Source: Flavobacteriaceae bacterium | Lineage (GTDB): Bacteria > Bacteroidota > Bacteroidia > Flavobacteriales > Flavobacteriaceae | DNA: 8,855 bases | Direction: 5' to 3' | Assembly (NCBI GenBank): GCA_015488935.1 | Contig: WFMU01000396.1 | Location: 1-8,855 of the forward strand | Shown here: positions 1 to 6,561 of the stretch, one piece after another | Layout: each line of letters starts with the position of its first letter | Numbering within the stretch: position 1 is the stretch's first letter | Translations under genes and position numbers: made by a program | The notes under the pieces: model-generated | Told to the model about the DNA's origin: nothing | Seen by the model: only the letters and a program-made list of their open reading frames with translations | Database searches by the model: none

Positions 1-151
1 GATTTATATAGCGTGTTTTGCTTTGCAACTGGTATCATATAAAAATACAGTAGTATCTCTTTATTTCATTTGGTTTTATCGCTTATCTATCATTTTTTAT
101 TAGAAAACAGTAAAAAAAACACAACTAACATTCAGATAGTTAAAAAAAATG

Positions 152-159
152 TAACTTTG
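152..159 (+). promoter_or_regulatory. Candidate flavobacterial -7 promoter box of the T9SS cargo gene
   Basis: TAACTTTG fits the Bacteroidota sigma-A -7 consensus TAnnTTTG exactly. The matching -33 element is weak: only TTC at 131-133, with an 18-base spacer, instead of TTG. Transcription would start near 164, giving a leader of about 34 bases before the ATG at 198. The leader is AT-rich with no Shine-Dalgarno sequence, which is normal for this phylum. The assignment rests on one box and its position. Confidence 0.55.
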
Positions 160-197
160 GAAAACAAACTAATATTAACATTTTAAATTTAACTATT

Positions 198-1331
198 ATG
201 AAAAAAAAATTACTCTTTATTTTTTTATTTGCATTTACTTTTTTGAGTTATGCACAATTTCCAGAAAATTTTGATGGAACAACATTTCCTCCAACAGGTT
301 GGACAACTTTTAGAGGTACAAATGGATTAGGAACAGCACAAGATTGGAGAGCTGGAGGAACACCACCAGCGTATGCTATTTCACAATTTGAAAATGTAAC
401 TGGCGGATTAGCAGAAGATTGGTTAGTAACGCCACAGTTTACCGTAGATGCAACCAATGTTATGATGAAATTTAGAAGTGCAGATAACTATACACCAGAT
501 TATGGATCTGTATATACAATTAGAGTATCCACAGCATCACAAACTACACATGCAGATTTTACAATAATTAAAACGTTAGGAGAAACGGATATGGTAAGTC
601 AAACATTTACAACGTTTTACGCAGACTTATCTGCCTATGTTGGACAAGCTATTTATGTGGCATTTGTACATACAAATGATAATGGTGATGTGTGGTACCT
701 AGACGCTATAGACTTGATACCTGCAGCAACAGCACCAAATGAAGCAATAACACCAACTCCAGCTGATGGAGCAGTAGATGTATTTGTTGACCCTACAGAC
801 GGTCCAGATGCAGATACATTACCAGACAATAAAGTTTCATTTAGTTGGCAACCTGCAACATCTGGAGGCGCACCAACAGTTTACGAATTTTATTTAGGAA
901 CATCAGCAACAGCTCTTAATAAATTAGGAGAAGTACCAACAACTTCTATAAATCTTGTAGGAATGAATTTTTCTACACAGTATTTTTGGAAAGTAGTACC
1001 AAAAAATTCAGGAGGCGTTCCAACAACACCAGCAACATGGAGTTTTACAACAGGAGTAGATACAGCTTCAGTTTTAGACGAAGAATTAAAAACATCAGTT
1101 AGTATTTTTCCAACCACAGCAAACGATATAATTACTATTAAAAACAATAGCGATAAAGGATTAAATAAAATATCGATATACGACCTTAACGGAAAAGTTG
1201 TATTACAACAAGAATTAGACAACTTAAAAGGTATAAAAACAATAAATGTATCTAATTTATCTTCAGGCTTATATTTTGTAGAATTAAATACAGAAAAAGC
1301 AAAAGTTGTTAAAAAAATGATTAAAAAATAA
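198..1331 (+). CDS. Secreted choice-of-anchor J protein with T9SS type A C-terminal sorting domain
   Basis: This 377-residue protein is probably secreted through the type IX system. Residues 1-19 form a signal peptide (MKKK, hydrophobic core, cleavage likely after SYA). Residues 21-175 look like a choice-of-anchor J / cleaved-adhesin jelly-roll domain: it opens FPENFDGTTFPPTGW, has an EDWLVTPQF strand and closes with WYLDAIDL. A Pro/Thr-rich segment (about 176-215) leads into a fibronectin III-like domain (about 212-287) with the YFWKVVPKN strand. Residues about 302-377 are the type A sorting domain (VSIFPTTANDIITI, ISIYDLNGKVV, LSSGLYFVEL, basic end). That domain directs outer-membrane translocation and is normally removed on surface attachment or release. 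No catalytic domain is visible, so a binding or adhesive role is inferred; the ligand is unknown. It is a single-gene unit ending at a terminator. The start codon is followed by a run of nine A. Domain names are by pattern recognition; the sorting domain is the surest. Confidence 0.9.
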   Translation: MKKKLLFIFLFAFTFLSYAQFPENFDGTTFPPTGWTTFRGTNGLGTAQDWRAGGTPPAYAISQFENVTGGLAEDWLVTPQFTVDATNVMMKFRSADNYTPDYGSVYTIRVSTASQTTHADFTIIKTLGETDMVSQTFTTFYADLSAYVGQAIYVAFVHTNDNGDVWYLDAIDLIPAATAPNEAITPTPADGAVDVFVDPTDGPDADTLPDNKVSFSWQPATSGGAPTVYEFYLGTSATALNKLGEVPTTSINLVGMNFSTQYFWKVVPKNSGGVPTTPATWSFTTGVDTASVLDEELKTSVSIFPTTANDIITIKNNSDKGLNKISIYDLNGKVVLQQELDNLKGIKTINVSNLSSGLYFVELNTEKAKVVKKMIKK

Positions 1332-1351
1332 CAGCAATTAGTTAACAGAAT

Positions 1352-1384
1352 AAAAGTCGCTTATTTAATAGGCGACTTTTTTTT
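1352..1384. terminator. Intrinsic terminator between convergent genes, probably bidirectional
   Basis: AAAAGTCGC at 1352-1360 pairs with GCGACTTTT at 1372-1380. The stem extends inward through TTAT/ATAG with one G-T wobble, to about 13 pairs and a tiny loop. On the plus strand it runs into eight T (1377-1384), a standard rho-independent terminator for the T9SS cargo gene. Read on the minus strand, the same stem follows the DCC gene stop by about 30 bases and ends in TTTTA, so it can also stop that transcript. Confidence 0.88.
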
Positions 1385-1408
1385 GTAATATATTTAGAAT
1401 AAACCTCG

Positions 1409-1822
1409 TTATTCAATAAATTTATCCAAATACCCTTTAGTTGGCAACATACACACCTCTTTTTTTCCAAACCATTTATATCTATTTTTAGCAATAATAT
1501 CATAAAAAAAATCTCTAAAAAATTTAGGCAAAAGCATAAAAATATAAAACATATTGTACGGAAATGTTAATTTTTTAGCAATAAGTAAAGCAGCACTTGA
1601 CTTTGTATAAATAATATTATCCTTAATCAAAACAATACTATCCATGTCTTGTAAGTAATTTTTACCATTTAACTGTAACAATTTTTTTTTTGCTGCGTCT
1701 GATTGTAGAGAAGCAAATAAAAAAATATTTTGTTTATCTCTTTTAAGAATAAAATTAACAGAATTATTGCAAAGATTGCAAACGCCATCAAATAAGACAA
1801 TATATTTGTGTTTCGGTAACAT
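1409..1822 (-). CDS. DCC-family (DUF393) thiol-disulfide oxidoreductase-like protein
   Basis: This 137-residue protein is about the usual length for the DCC family (DUF393), named after its Asp-x-x-Cys-x-x-Cys motif. Here the motif is D12-G-V-C15-N-L-C18, right after the first beta strand (KYIVLFDGVCNLC). The C-terminal family signature NRYKWFGKKEVC (residues 113-124) is also present. The family is predicted to have a thioredoxin-like fold and a redox role, but its physiological substrate is not established. There is no signal peptide; the hydrophobic stretch MFYIFMLLP (91-99) is typical of the family and not clearly transmembrane. The start at 1822 is the only sensible one, since the motif begins within 12 residues. 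A perfect -7 box lies only four bases upstream, so the mRNA may be leaderless. Codons 44-47 include a run of ten A. It is convergent with the T9SS gene and divergent from the ABC operon. Confidence 0.88.
   Translation of the reverse strand: MLPKHKYIVLFDGVCNLCNNSVNFILKRDKQNIFLFASLQSDAAKKKLLQLNGKNYLQDMDSIVLIKDNIIYTKSSAALLIAKKLTFPYNMFYIFMLLPKFFRDFFYDIIAKNRYKWFGKKEVCMLPTKGYLDKFIE
1776..1808 (+). promoter_or_regulatory. Candidate promoter of the ABC export operon
   Basis: TATATTTG at 1801-1808 fits the flavobacterial TAnnTTTG -7 box, and TTG at 1776-1778 could be the -33 element with a 22-base spacer, at the long end of the accepted range. Transcription would start near 1815, about 75 bases before the ATPase start. 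The promoter lies within the 5' end of the oppositely oriented DCC gene. No TAnnTTTG match occurs in 1823-1888, so this is the best plus-strand candidate, but such matches arise by chance in AT-rich DNA. Confidence 0.35.
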
Positions 1823-1826
1823 AATA

Positions 1827-1834
1827 CAAAGTTA
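1827..1834 (-). promoter_or_regulatory. Candidate -7 promoter box of the DCC gene, abutting its start codon
   Basis: Read on the minus strand this is TAACTTTG, identical to the box before the T9SS gene and a full match to TAnnTTTG. Only four bases (TATT) separate it from the ATG at 1822. Transcription would begin at or within a few bases of the A of ATG, giving a leaderless or nearly leaderless mRNA. No TTG is seen at the expected -33 position, only a T-rich stretch near 1853-1856. Confidence 0.5.
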
Positions 1835-1888
1835 CAATTAAAATAAGATTTAAAATTATTTCCATAAAGGAATTGAAACGTAGATAAT

Positions 1889-2596
1889 ATGATAAAAATT
1901 GAAAAATTACATAAATCGTATCCAATAGGCAAAAAAGATTTTTTGCATGTACTAAAAGGAATTGATTTACATATTAAAGAAGGAGAGTTTGTCTCTATTA
2001 TGGGCTCATCAGGCTCAGGAAAATCTACATTATTAAATATTGTAGGCTTATTAGACGAGCATGATGAAGGTAGCTACTATTTAAACAAACAAAAAATAGA
2101 ACGTTTAGATGAAAAAAAAGCAGCAATCTTAAGAAATAAATTTTTAGGATTTGTATTTCAATCCTTTAATTTAATATCCTACAAAACCGCATTAGAAAAT
2201 GTAGCCTTACCACTTTATTACAAAGGAGTAAGCCGAAAAGAAAGACAAGAAACTGCATTAAAATATTTAGATAAAGTTGGATTAAAAGATTGGGCAAAAC
2301 ATTTGCCAAACGAGCTTTCGGGAGGTCAAAAACAAAGAGTAGCAATTGCAAGAGCATTAGTTGCAAATCCAAAAGTAGTACTAGCAGATGAGCCAACAGG
2401 AGCATTAGACTCAACCACAACAGACTCCGTAATGGAATTATTAACAGCGATTAACGACGAAGGAATGACTGTTTTCGTAATCACACACGAACAAGAAGTA
2501 GCAGACCAAACAGACCGAATTGTTACCCTTAAAGACGGTATAATAATTAGTGATGAAATAACTGAAAAAGGCAAAAAAACAAGGCACTATGTTTGA
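1889..2596 (+). CDS. ABC transporter ATP-binding protein, MacB/LolD type
   Basis: This 235-residue cytoplasmic ATPase powers the complex formed with the next two permeases. All nucleotide-binding motifs are intact: Walker A GSSGSGKST (39-47), Q-loop Q91 in FVFQSFNL, signature LSGGQ (143-147), Walker B VVLADE with catalytic E168, the D-loop around ALDS (172-175), and switch histidine H200 in FVITHEQ. The pattern SGGQKQRVAIARAL...DEPTGALDS is typical of the MacB/LolD/FtsE (type VII, mechanotransmission) branch of ABC systems. These do not move substrate through a membrane channel. They couple ATP hydrolysis to periplasmic movements that extrude macrolides, peptides, toxins or lipoproteins. The gene opens the operon and overlaps the first permease by 8 bases, so translation is probably coupled. 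An AAAGG at 1866-1870 is too far from the ATG to be a convincing ribosome site. The transported substrate cannot be read from the sequence. Confidence 0.95.
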   Translation: MIKIEKLHKSYPIGKKDFLHVLKGIDLHIKEGEFVSIMGSSGSGKSTLLNIVGLLDEHDEGSYYLNKQKIERLDEKKAAILRNKFLGFVFQSFNLISYKTALENVALPLYYKGVSRKERQETALKYLDKVGLKDWAKHLPNELSGGQKQRVAIARALVANPKVVLADEPTGALDSTTTDSVMELLTAINDEGMTVFVITHEQEVADQTDRIVTLKDGIIISDEITEKGKKTRHYV

Positions 2597-3818
2597 TATT
2601 GACCGTTGGGGAGAAATATTTGAATCGATTAAAAACAACAAACTCAGAACCGTTTTATCTGGTTTTACTATTGCATTTGCAATCTTACTATTTACGTTGC
2701 TATTTGGTATTGGTAATGGACTAAAAAACACCTTTGAAAAAGAGTTTGCAGGAGATTCTATGCTTTCTATATACATCCGTTCTGGACAAACCACAATACC
2801 ATATAAAGGACTACAAAGTGGAAGAAAAGTACAATTAAAAAATGACGATTATCGATTTCTATTAGATGAATTTGATGATAAAATGCAGTCTATAAGTCCA
2901 AGAATACAAAAAAGCGTAAAAGCAGTATATAAAGGAGAACAAAACGTTTACCAACTAAGAGCCGTATATCCAAGTTATTTAACCTTAGAATCTGCCAAAG
3001 TAGAAAGTGGGCGATTTTTAAATATGTTTGATTTAAAAGGACGCTCTAAAGTAATAGCAATAGGAAGATTGGTAGAAAAAGATTTGTTTGGTCAACTTAG
3101 CGCTCTTGGTAAAGAAATAAATTTAGGTGGAATTTCTTATAAAGTTATAGGAACATTTTCAGATCCTGGAGGAGATAACGACGAACGATATATTTATGCC
3201 CCATTTACAACAATACAACGATTATACGGAAATACGGATGAAGTTGGCGCATTTGGAATAACCTATAATCCAAAATTAAGCGTAGATGAAGCATTGGCAT
3301 TTAGCGATGTAATGGAAAAAAAACTCAAAGAAAAACACAGTATATCACCAAAAGACCAAAGCGCAATTCGTATAGATAATTATGCAGAAGGCAATAAACA
3401 AGTATCTATGATGATGCTCGTATTAAATATCATTATATTCTTTATTGGAATAGGAACACTAATCGCAGGAATAATTGGAATAAGTAACATTATGGTATAT
3501 ATTGTAAAAGAGAGAACAAAAGAACTTGGAATACGCAAAGCATTAGGCGCAACACCAAAATCAATAATAGCCATGATATTAATGGAATCTATATTTATAA
3601 CCGCATTATCTGGCTATGTAGGATTATTAATAGGCTCAACAATACTAAAATTACTAGGCGATAGTTTAGAAAAATATTTTATACTAAATCCAAGTGTTAA
3701 TTCTGGAGTTGTAATTGGAGCAACCATAATGTTAATTATAGCAGGAACCATAGCAGGATATTTACCAGCAAAAAAAGCAGCCAAAATAAAACCAATAGTA
3801 GCATTAAGAGACGATTAA
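2589..3818 (+). CDS. ABC transporter permease, MacB type (first of a pair)
   Basis: This 409-residue inner-membrane protein has the FtsX/MacB permease layout. A cytoplasmic N-terminal helix (DRWGEIFESIKNNKLRTVLSG) precedes TM1 (about 23-45). A large periplasmic MacB-type domain follows (about 50-270), then three more membrane helices (about 275-302, 326-355, 373-396). The cytoplasmic loop KERTKELGIRKALGATP (307-323) is the hallmark coupling segment that contacts the ATPase. The C terminus LPAKKAAKIKPIVALRDD is also typical. It begins inside the ATPase gene with an 8-base overlap and is followed 25 bases later by a related permease, so the two probably assemble as a heterodimer. A fused ATPase, as in E. 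coli MacB, is absent; the ATPase is a separate gene, as is common in Bacteroidota. Substrate unknown; roles from efflux to lipoprotein trafficking are all possible. Confidence 0.93.
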   Translation: MFDIDRWGEIFESIKNNKLRTVLSGFTIAFAILLFTLLFGIGNGLKNTFEKEFAGDSMLSIYIRSGQTTIPYKGLQSGRKVQLKNDDYRFLLDEFDDKMQSISPRIQKSVKAVYKGEQNVYQLRAVYPSYLTLESAKVESGRFLNMFDLKGRSKVIAIGRLVEKDLFGQLSALGKEINLGGISYKVIGTFSDPGGDNDERYIYAPFTTIQRLYGNTDEVGAFGITYNPKLSVDEALAFSDVMEKKLKEKHSISPKDQSAIRIDNYAEGNKQVSMMMLVLNIIIFFIGIGTLIAGIIGISNIMVYIVKERTKELGIRKALGATPKSIIAMILMESIFITALSGYVGLLIGSTILKLLGDSLEKYFILNPSVNSGVVIGATIMLIIAGTIAGYLPAKKAAKIKPIVALRDD

Positions 3819-3843
3819 AAAGATAATAATATAAAATAAACAA

Positions 3844-5088
3844 ATGAAATTTATATTTGATAAAGATACTTGGCAAGAAATCTATGGAAGTATTCGTAAA
3901 AATAAATTGCGAACAGGAATAACTATCATAGGAGTTATGTGGGGAATTTTTCTGCTAGTAGTTTTATTAGGTGCAGCAAGAGGAATGGAAAATAATTTCG
4001 ATAAAATGTTTGGCGATTTTGCTACAAATAGTGTTTTTGTTTGGGGACAAACTACAAGTAAACCATTCAAAGGATTTCAAGAAGGAAAAAGAATGCGATT
4101 AAAAATAACAGATGTAGATTATATTAAAAGCGAAGTAAAAGGAGTAGAATTTGTAGTTCCCAGAAATAGAACACAAAGTTTGGTAGTAAATAATTTTAAA
4201 TCGCTTACCGTAGGAATTTTTGGCGATTATCCACTACTAGACAAAGTACAAAAGAAACATTTGGTATATGGACGATTTATTAATGAAAATGATATTAAAG
4301 AAAGAAAAAAAGTATGTGTAATATCAAACGATACCTATAAACAATTATTTGATAAGAATGAATATCCTATCGGAAAATATGTTAAAATTAATAATATTAA
4401 TTACTTAGTTGTAGGACATTATAAAAATAAACAAATGGGTGGAGGAGGACCACAAGGAGGAGTACACATACCATTTACAACATTTCAACAAGTCTATAAT
4501 CAAGGCGAAAATATAGGATGGCTAATGGTAACTGCAAAACCAGACGTTTCGATAGCACAAGTAGAAGCAGATACAAAACTATTACTAAATAACTTACACA
4601 AAGTACATCCAAAAGACGGTAGAGCCTTTGGAAGTTTTAACCTAGGAGATAAAATTAAAAAAGTAACCGGTTTTTTAACAGGAATGCAATTCTTAACATG
4701 GTTTGTTGGTATTGCAACCTTAATAGCAGGAGTTTTTGCCATAGGAAATATATTACTCATAACCGTAAAAGAAAGAACAAAAGAAATAGGAATACGAAGA
4801 GCCTTAGGAGCAAAACCAGGAGAAATAAGAAGACAAATAGTATTAGAATCTGTTTTTTTATCTACCATAGCAGGAGCTTTAGGTATTATTTTTGGCGGAA
4901 TTTTATTAATGTTAATTGACACTTTGTGGGGCCATGGAGAAGATGCATCGTTAGTTAATCCAACCGTAAATATACCAGTAATATTAATTGCATTTGTAAC
5001 CCTAATAGTTTTAGGAACTTTAATAGGACTAATTCCTGCTCAAATGGCAGTTAGTGTAAAACCTATAGAGGCATTAAGAGACGAATAA
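3844..5088 (+). CDS. ABC transporter permease, MacB type (second of a pair)
   Basis: This 414-residue inner-membrane permease has the same architecture as its upstream neighbour: N-terminal amphipathic helix (DTWQEIYGSIRKNKLRTGIT), TM1 (about 25-45), periplasmic domain (about 48-275), and three C-terminal membrane helices (about 283-308, 332-358, 376-399). The coupling segment KERTKEIGIRRALGAKP (309-325) and the ending AVSVKPIEALRDE match the family. Both permeases share a motif early in the periplasmic domain (GQTT, then a P-K-G-x-Q-x-G-(R/K) pattern; 68-82 here, 66-79 in the first). They therefore look like an ancient tandem duplication that has since diverged. A glycine-rich loop GGGGPQGG (199-206) occurs in the periplasmic domain where the first permease has DPGGDNDE. 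A heterodimer of the two with an ATPase dimer is the inferred complex. There is no separate promoter in the 25-base gap. Confidence 0.93.
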   Translation: MKFIFDKDTWQEIYGSIRKNKLRTGITIIGVMWGIFLLVVLLGAARGMENNFDKMFGDFATNSVFVWGQTTSKPFKGFQEGKRMRLKITDVDYIKSEVKGVEFVVPRNRTQSLVVNNFKSLTVGIFGDYPLLDKVQKKHLVYGRFINENDIKERKKVCVISNDTYKQLFDKNEYPIGKYVKINNINYLVVGHYKNKQMGGGGPQGGVHIPFTTFQQVYNQGENIGWLMVTAKPDVSIAQVEADTKLLLNNLHKVHPKDGRAFGSFNLGDKIKKVTGFLTGMQFLTWFVGIATLIAGVFAIGNILLITVKERTKEIGIRRALGAKPGEIRRQIVLESVFLSTIAGALGIIFGGILLMLIDTLWGHGEDASLVNPTVNIPVILIAFVTLIVLGTLIGLIPAQMAVSVKPIEALRDE

Positions 5089-5121
5089 AAATAAAATTAG
5101 AATCGATATAATAATAAAGAA

Positions 5122-6225
5122 ATGAAGAAAATAATAATTGGAGGAATAATCGTAGCATTAATAGTAGTACTAGGATGGTTTGGGAAAAAAAATTCCAAAT
5201 CCATAATCGAATATGAAACAGACAAGTTGTATAGAACAACCATCGTTAAAAAAACGGTAGCTACAGGAAAAGTATTACCTTTAGAAGAAGTAGAAATAAA
5301 ACCACAAGTTTCTGGAATTATTGATAAAATATATTTAGAAGAAGGAAAAATTGTAAAAAAAGGAGACTTAATTGCAACGGTACGTATTGTGCCAAATGAA
5401 CAATCGTTAACAAGTGTAAGAGGACAAATTACCAATCTAAAAATAAATTTAAACAATTCGTTAATCTCTTATAACCGAAATAAAAAATTATTCGATAAAG
5501 GCGTTATATCTCGTTCCGAATTCGAAAAAGTAGAACTTGCTTACAACCAAGCAAAACAAGCTGTAAAAAATGCTCAAAACGATTATCAAATAATCTTAAA
5601 AGGCTCTACAGGCTCAGGAGCATCGGCAAATACAAATATTAGAGCTACAACCTCTGGAATGATTTTAGAAATTCCTGTTAAAGAAGGCTATCAAGTAATT
5701 CAATCTAATAATTTTAATGCAGGTACAACCATTGCGTCTATTGCAGATATGAGTAAAATGATTTTCGAAGGAAAAGTTGATGAAGCTGAGGTCGGAAAAT
5801 TAAAAGAAGGTATTGCTATCGAAGTTTCGTTAGGAGCAATAGATAACAAAAAATTTCCAGCAAAATTAAATTTTATAGCACCAAAAGGAACCGAAGAAAA
5901 TGGAGCAGTACAATTTAAAATTAAAGCAGATGTAACCTTAGATAAAAATATATTTGTAAGAGCTGGATATAGTGCGAATGCAGAAATAGTTTTAGAACAA
6001 AAAGATAGTGTTTTATCTATAAAAGAAGCATTATTACAGTTTGATAAAAAAACAGAAAAACCTTATGTAGAAGTAAAAGTAGGCGATGGTAAATACGAAA
6101 GAAAAGATGTAGAAATAGGCTTGTCTGATGGTATAAATGCCGAATTAATAAGTGGTGTTACCGAAAAAGATGAAATAAAAGTTTGGAATAAAAATGCCAA
6201 AAAGAAAAAAGAAGAAAAGAAATAG
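5122..6225 (+). CDS. HlyD/MacA-type periplasmic adaptor (membrane fusion) protein
   Basis: This 367-residue protein would bridge the ABC permeases to an outer-membrane channel. Residues 5-20 are a hydrophobic N-terminal anchor, with no lipobox cysteine. The first half of the barrel-sandwich (lipoyl) domain is at about 54-88 (EIKPQVSGIIDKIYLEEG, then VKKGDLIATV). A coiled-coil hairpin runs about 93-160 and contains KLFDKGVISRSEFEKVELAYNQAKQ, a pattern typical of these adaptors. The second lipoyl half is at about 171-208 (IRATTSGMILEIPVKEGYQV). A beta-barrel domain (about 210-292) and a membrane-proximal domain (about 295-355) follow, then a lysine-rich end. The hairpin is of modest length, closer to MacA than to long HlyD adaptors. 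It sits 33 bases after the second permease, as last gene of the operon. Its presence argues for export across both membranes; the channel partner must be encoded elsewhere. Confidence 0.93.
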   Translation: MKKIIIGGIIVALIVVLGWFGKKNSKSIIEYETDKLYRTTIVKKTVATGKVLPLEEVEIKPQVSGIIDKIYLEEGKIVKKGDLIATVRIVPNEQSLTSVRGQITNLKINLNNSLISYNRNKKLFDKGVISRSEFEKVELAYNQAKQAVKNAQNDYQIILKGSTGSGASANTNIRATTSGMILEIPVKEGYQVIQSNNFNAGTTIASIADMSKMIFEGKVDEAEVGKLKEGIAIEVSLGAIDNKKFPAKLNFIAPKGTEENGAVQFKIKADVTLDKNIFVRAGYSANAEIVLEQKDSVLSIKEALLQFDKKTEKPYVEVKVGDGKYERKDVEIGLSDGINAELISGVTEKDEIKVWNKNAKKKKEEKK

Positions 6226-6270
6226 CTCTCATTTAGAATAAAAAGATGTTTGAGCGATTATGGATTATCA

Positions 6271-6325
6271 ATGTTGAATTTTGGATGTTGGGTTTTGGAT
6301 GTTGAATTTTGATTTTTGGATGTTG
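6271..6325. repeat. 14-bp imperfect tandem repeat, unit ATGTTGAATTTTGG
   Basis: Units start at 6271 (ATGTTGAATTTTGG), 6285 (ATGTTGGGTTTTGG), 6299 (ATGTTGAATTTTG, lengthened by seven bases to 21 by an extra ATTTTTGG) and 6320 (ATGTTG, truncated). The strand asymmetry is striking: the plus strand has almost no C. The repeat runs directly into a GC-rich hairpin at 6326. The function is unknown. It could be an intergenic element that recurs elsewhere in the genome. Confidence 0.8.
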
Positions 6326-6341
6326 TCCCGAAGTCTCGGGA
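6326..6341. repeat. Short perfect GC-rich inverted repeat
   Basis: TCCCGA (6326-6331) and TCGGGA (6336-6341) form a perfect 6-bp stem around the four-base loop AGTC. It is one of the few GC-rich spots in this AT-rich spacer. No T run follows on either strand, so it is unlikely to be an intrinsic terminator on its own. It could be a protein-binding site, an mRNA 3'-end structure, or part of the same element as the adjoining tandem repeat. Confidence 0.7.
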
Positions 6342-6390
6342 TTGGATTATAAATGTTTTGTTTCTAGACCTAAGATACAAGACATATATA

Positions 6391-6454
6391 GTTGGTAAAG
6401 TTGTTTTGGTAAAACAGTTTTGCTTACAACAGCTTTATCCAAAAAAGTTTTACC
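6391..6454. repeat. AT-rich dyad with GGTAAA motifs spaced 14 bp and two alternative hairpins
   Basis: GGTAAA occurs at 6394-6399 and 6408-6413, 14 bp apart. Inverted relatives end at 6440 (TTTATCC) and 6454 (TTTTACC), also 14 bp apart. Two folds are possible and exclude each other. The first pairs 6392-6405 with 6428-6442 (about 14 pairs with one bulge and one wobble) and encloses a small AAAA/TTTT hairpin. The second pairs 6394-6413 with 6434-6454, and includes the perfect 8-bp GGTAAAAC/GTTTTACC. No known family is recognised. Confidence 0.55.
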
Positions 6455-6506
6455 TAAAAAATGCTTAGGAACAATTTTTGTCGAACAATAGTAATTTAGA
6501 AAGGAA

Positions 6507-6543
6507 AAAAAAGCCTTGAAGTTATAAACTTCAAGGCTTTTTT
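6507..6543. terminator. Strong bidirectional intrinsic terminator
   Basis: GCCTTGAAGTT (6513-6523) pairs perfectly with AACTTCAAGGC (6527-6537) around the loop ATA. It is flanked by AAAAAA (6507-6512) and TTTTTT (6538-6543), so either strand reads an 11-bp GC-containing stem followed by a T run. It ends both the ABC export operon from the left and the DUF1573 gene from the right, whose stop is at 6562. Confidence 0.93.
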
Positions 6544-6561
6544 AATAAATCTCATTTTAGC

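Larger units (their letters stand above)
6226..6561. other. 336-base non-coding spacer between convergent genes, rich in repeats and hairpins
   Basis: No convincing gene lies here on either strand. In order it contains a TTG-rich tandem repeat (6271-6325), a small GC hairpin (6326-6341), about 50 bases without clear structure, an AT-rich dyad region (6391-6454) and a strong terminator (6507-6543). The ABC operon transcript reads into this region from the left before meeting the terminator, so most of the structure would be part of its 3' untranslated region. Confidence 0.8.

Noticed and set aside
1..197. Left-edge non-coding sequence checked for a partial gene or RNA
   Set aside because: There is no open frame of note, no tRNA-like fold and no clear hairpin. 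Only the candidate promoter box at 152-159 could be supported.
4500..4922. 140-residue minus-strand open frame with hydrophobic segments
   Set aside because: It lies entirely within the second permease gene, whose family motifs are intact. It is a mirror of the membrane-helix codons.
6246..6305. 19-codon plus-strand ORF starting ATGTTTGAGCG and running into the 14-bp repeat
   Set aside because: It is very short, has no convincing ribosome site, and its composition is dictated by the repeat. Nothing distinguishes it from chance.
6326..6341. GC hairpin considered as the terminator of the ABC operon
   Set aside because: The stem is only 6 bp and no T run follows on either strand. The 11-bp stem with T6 at 6507-6543 is a much better terminator.
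6271..6454. Possible CRISPR array in the repeat-rich spacer
   Set aside because: The repeats are contiguous 14-bp units without unique spacers of constant length, and there are no cas genes nearby.
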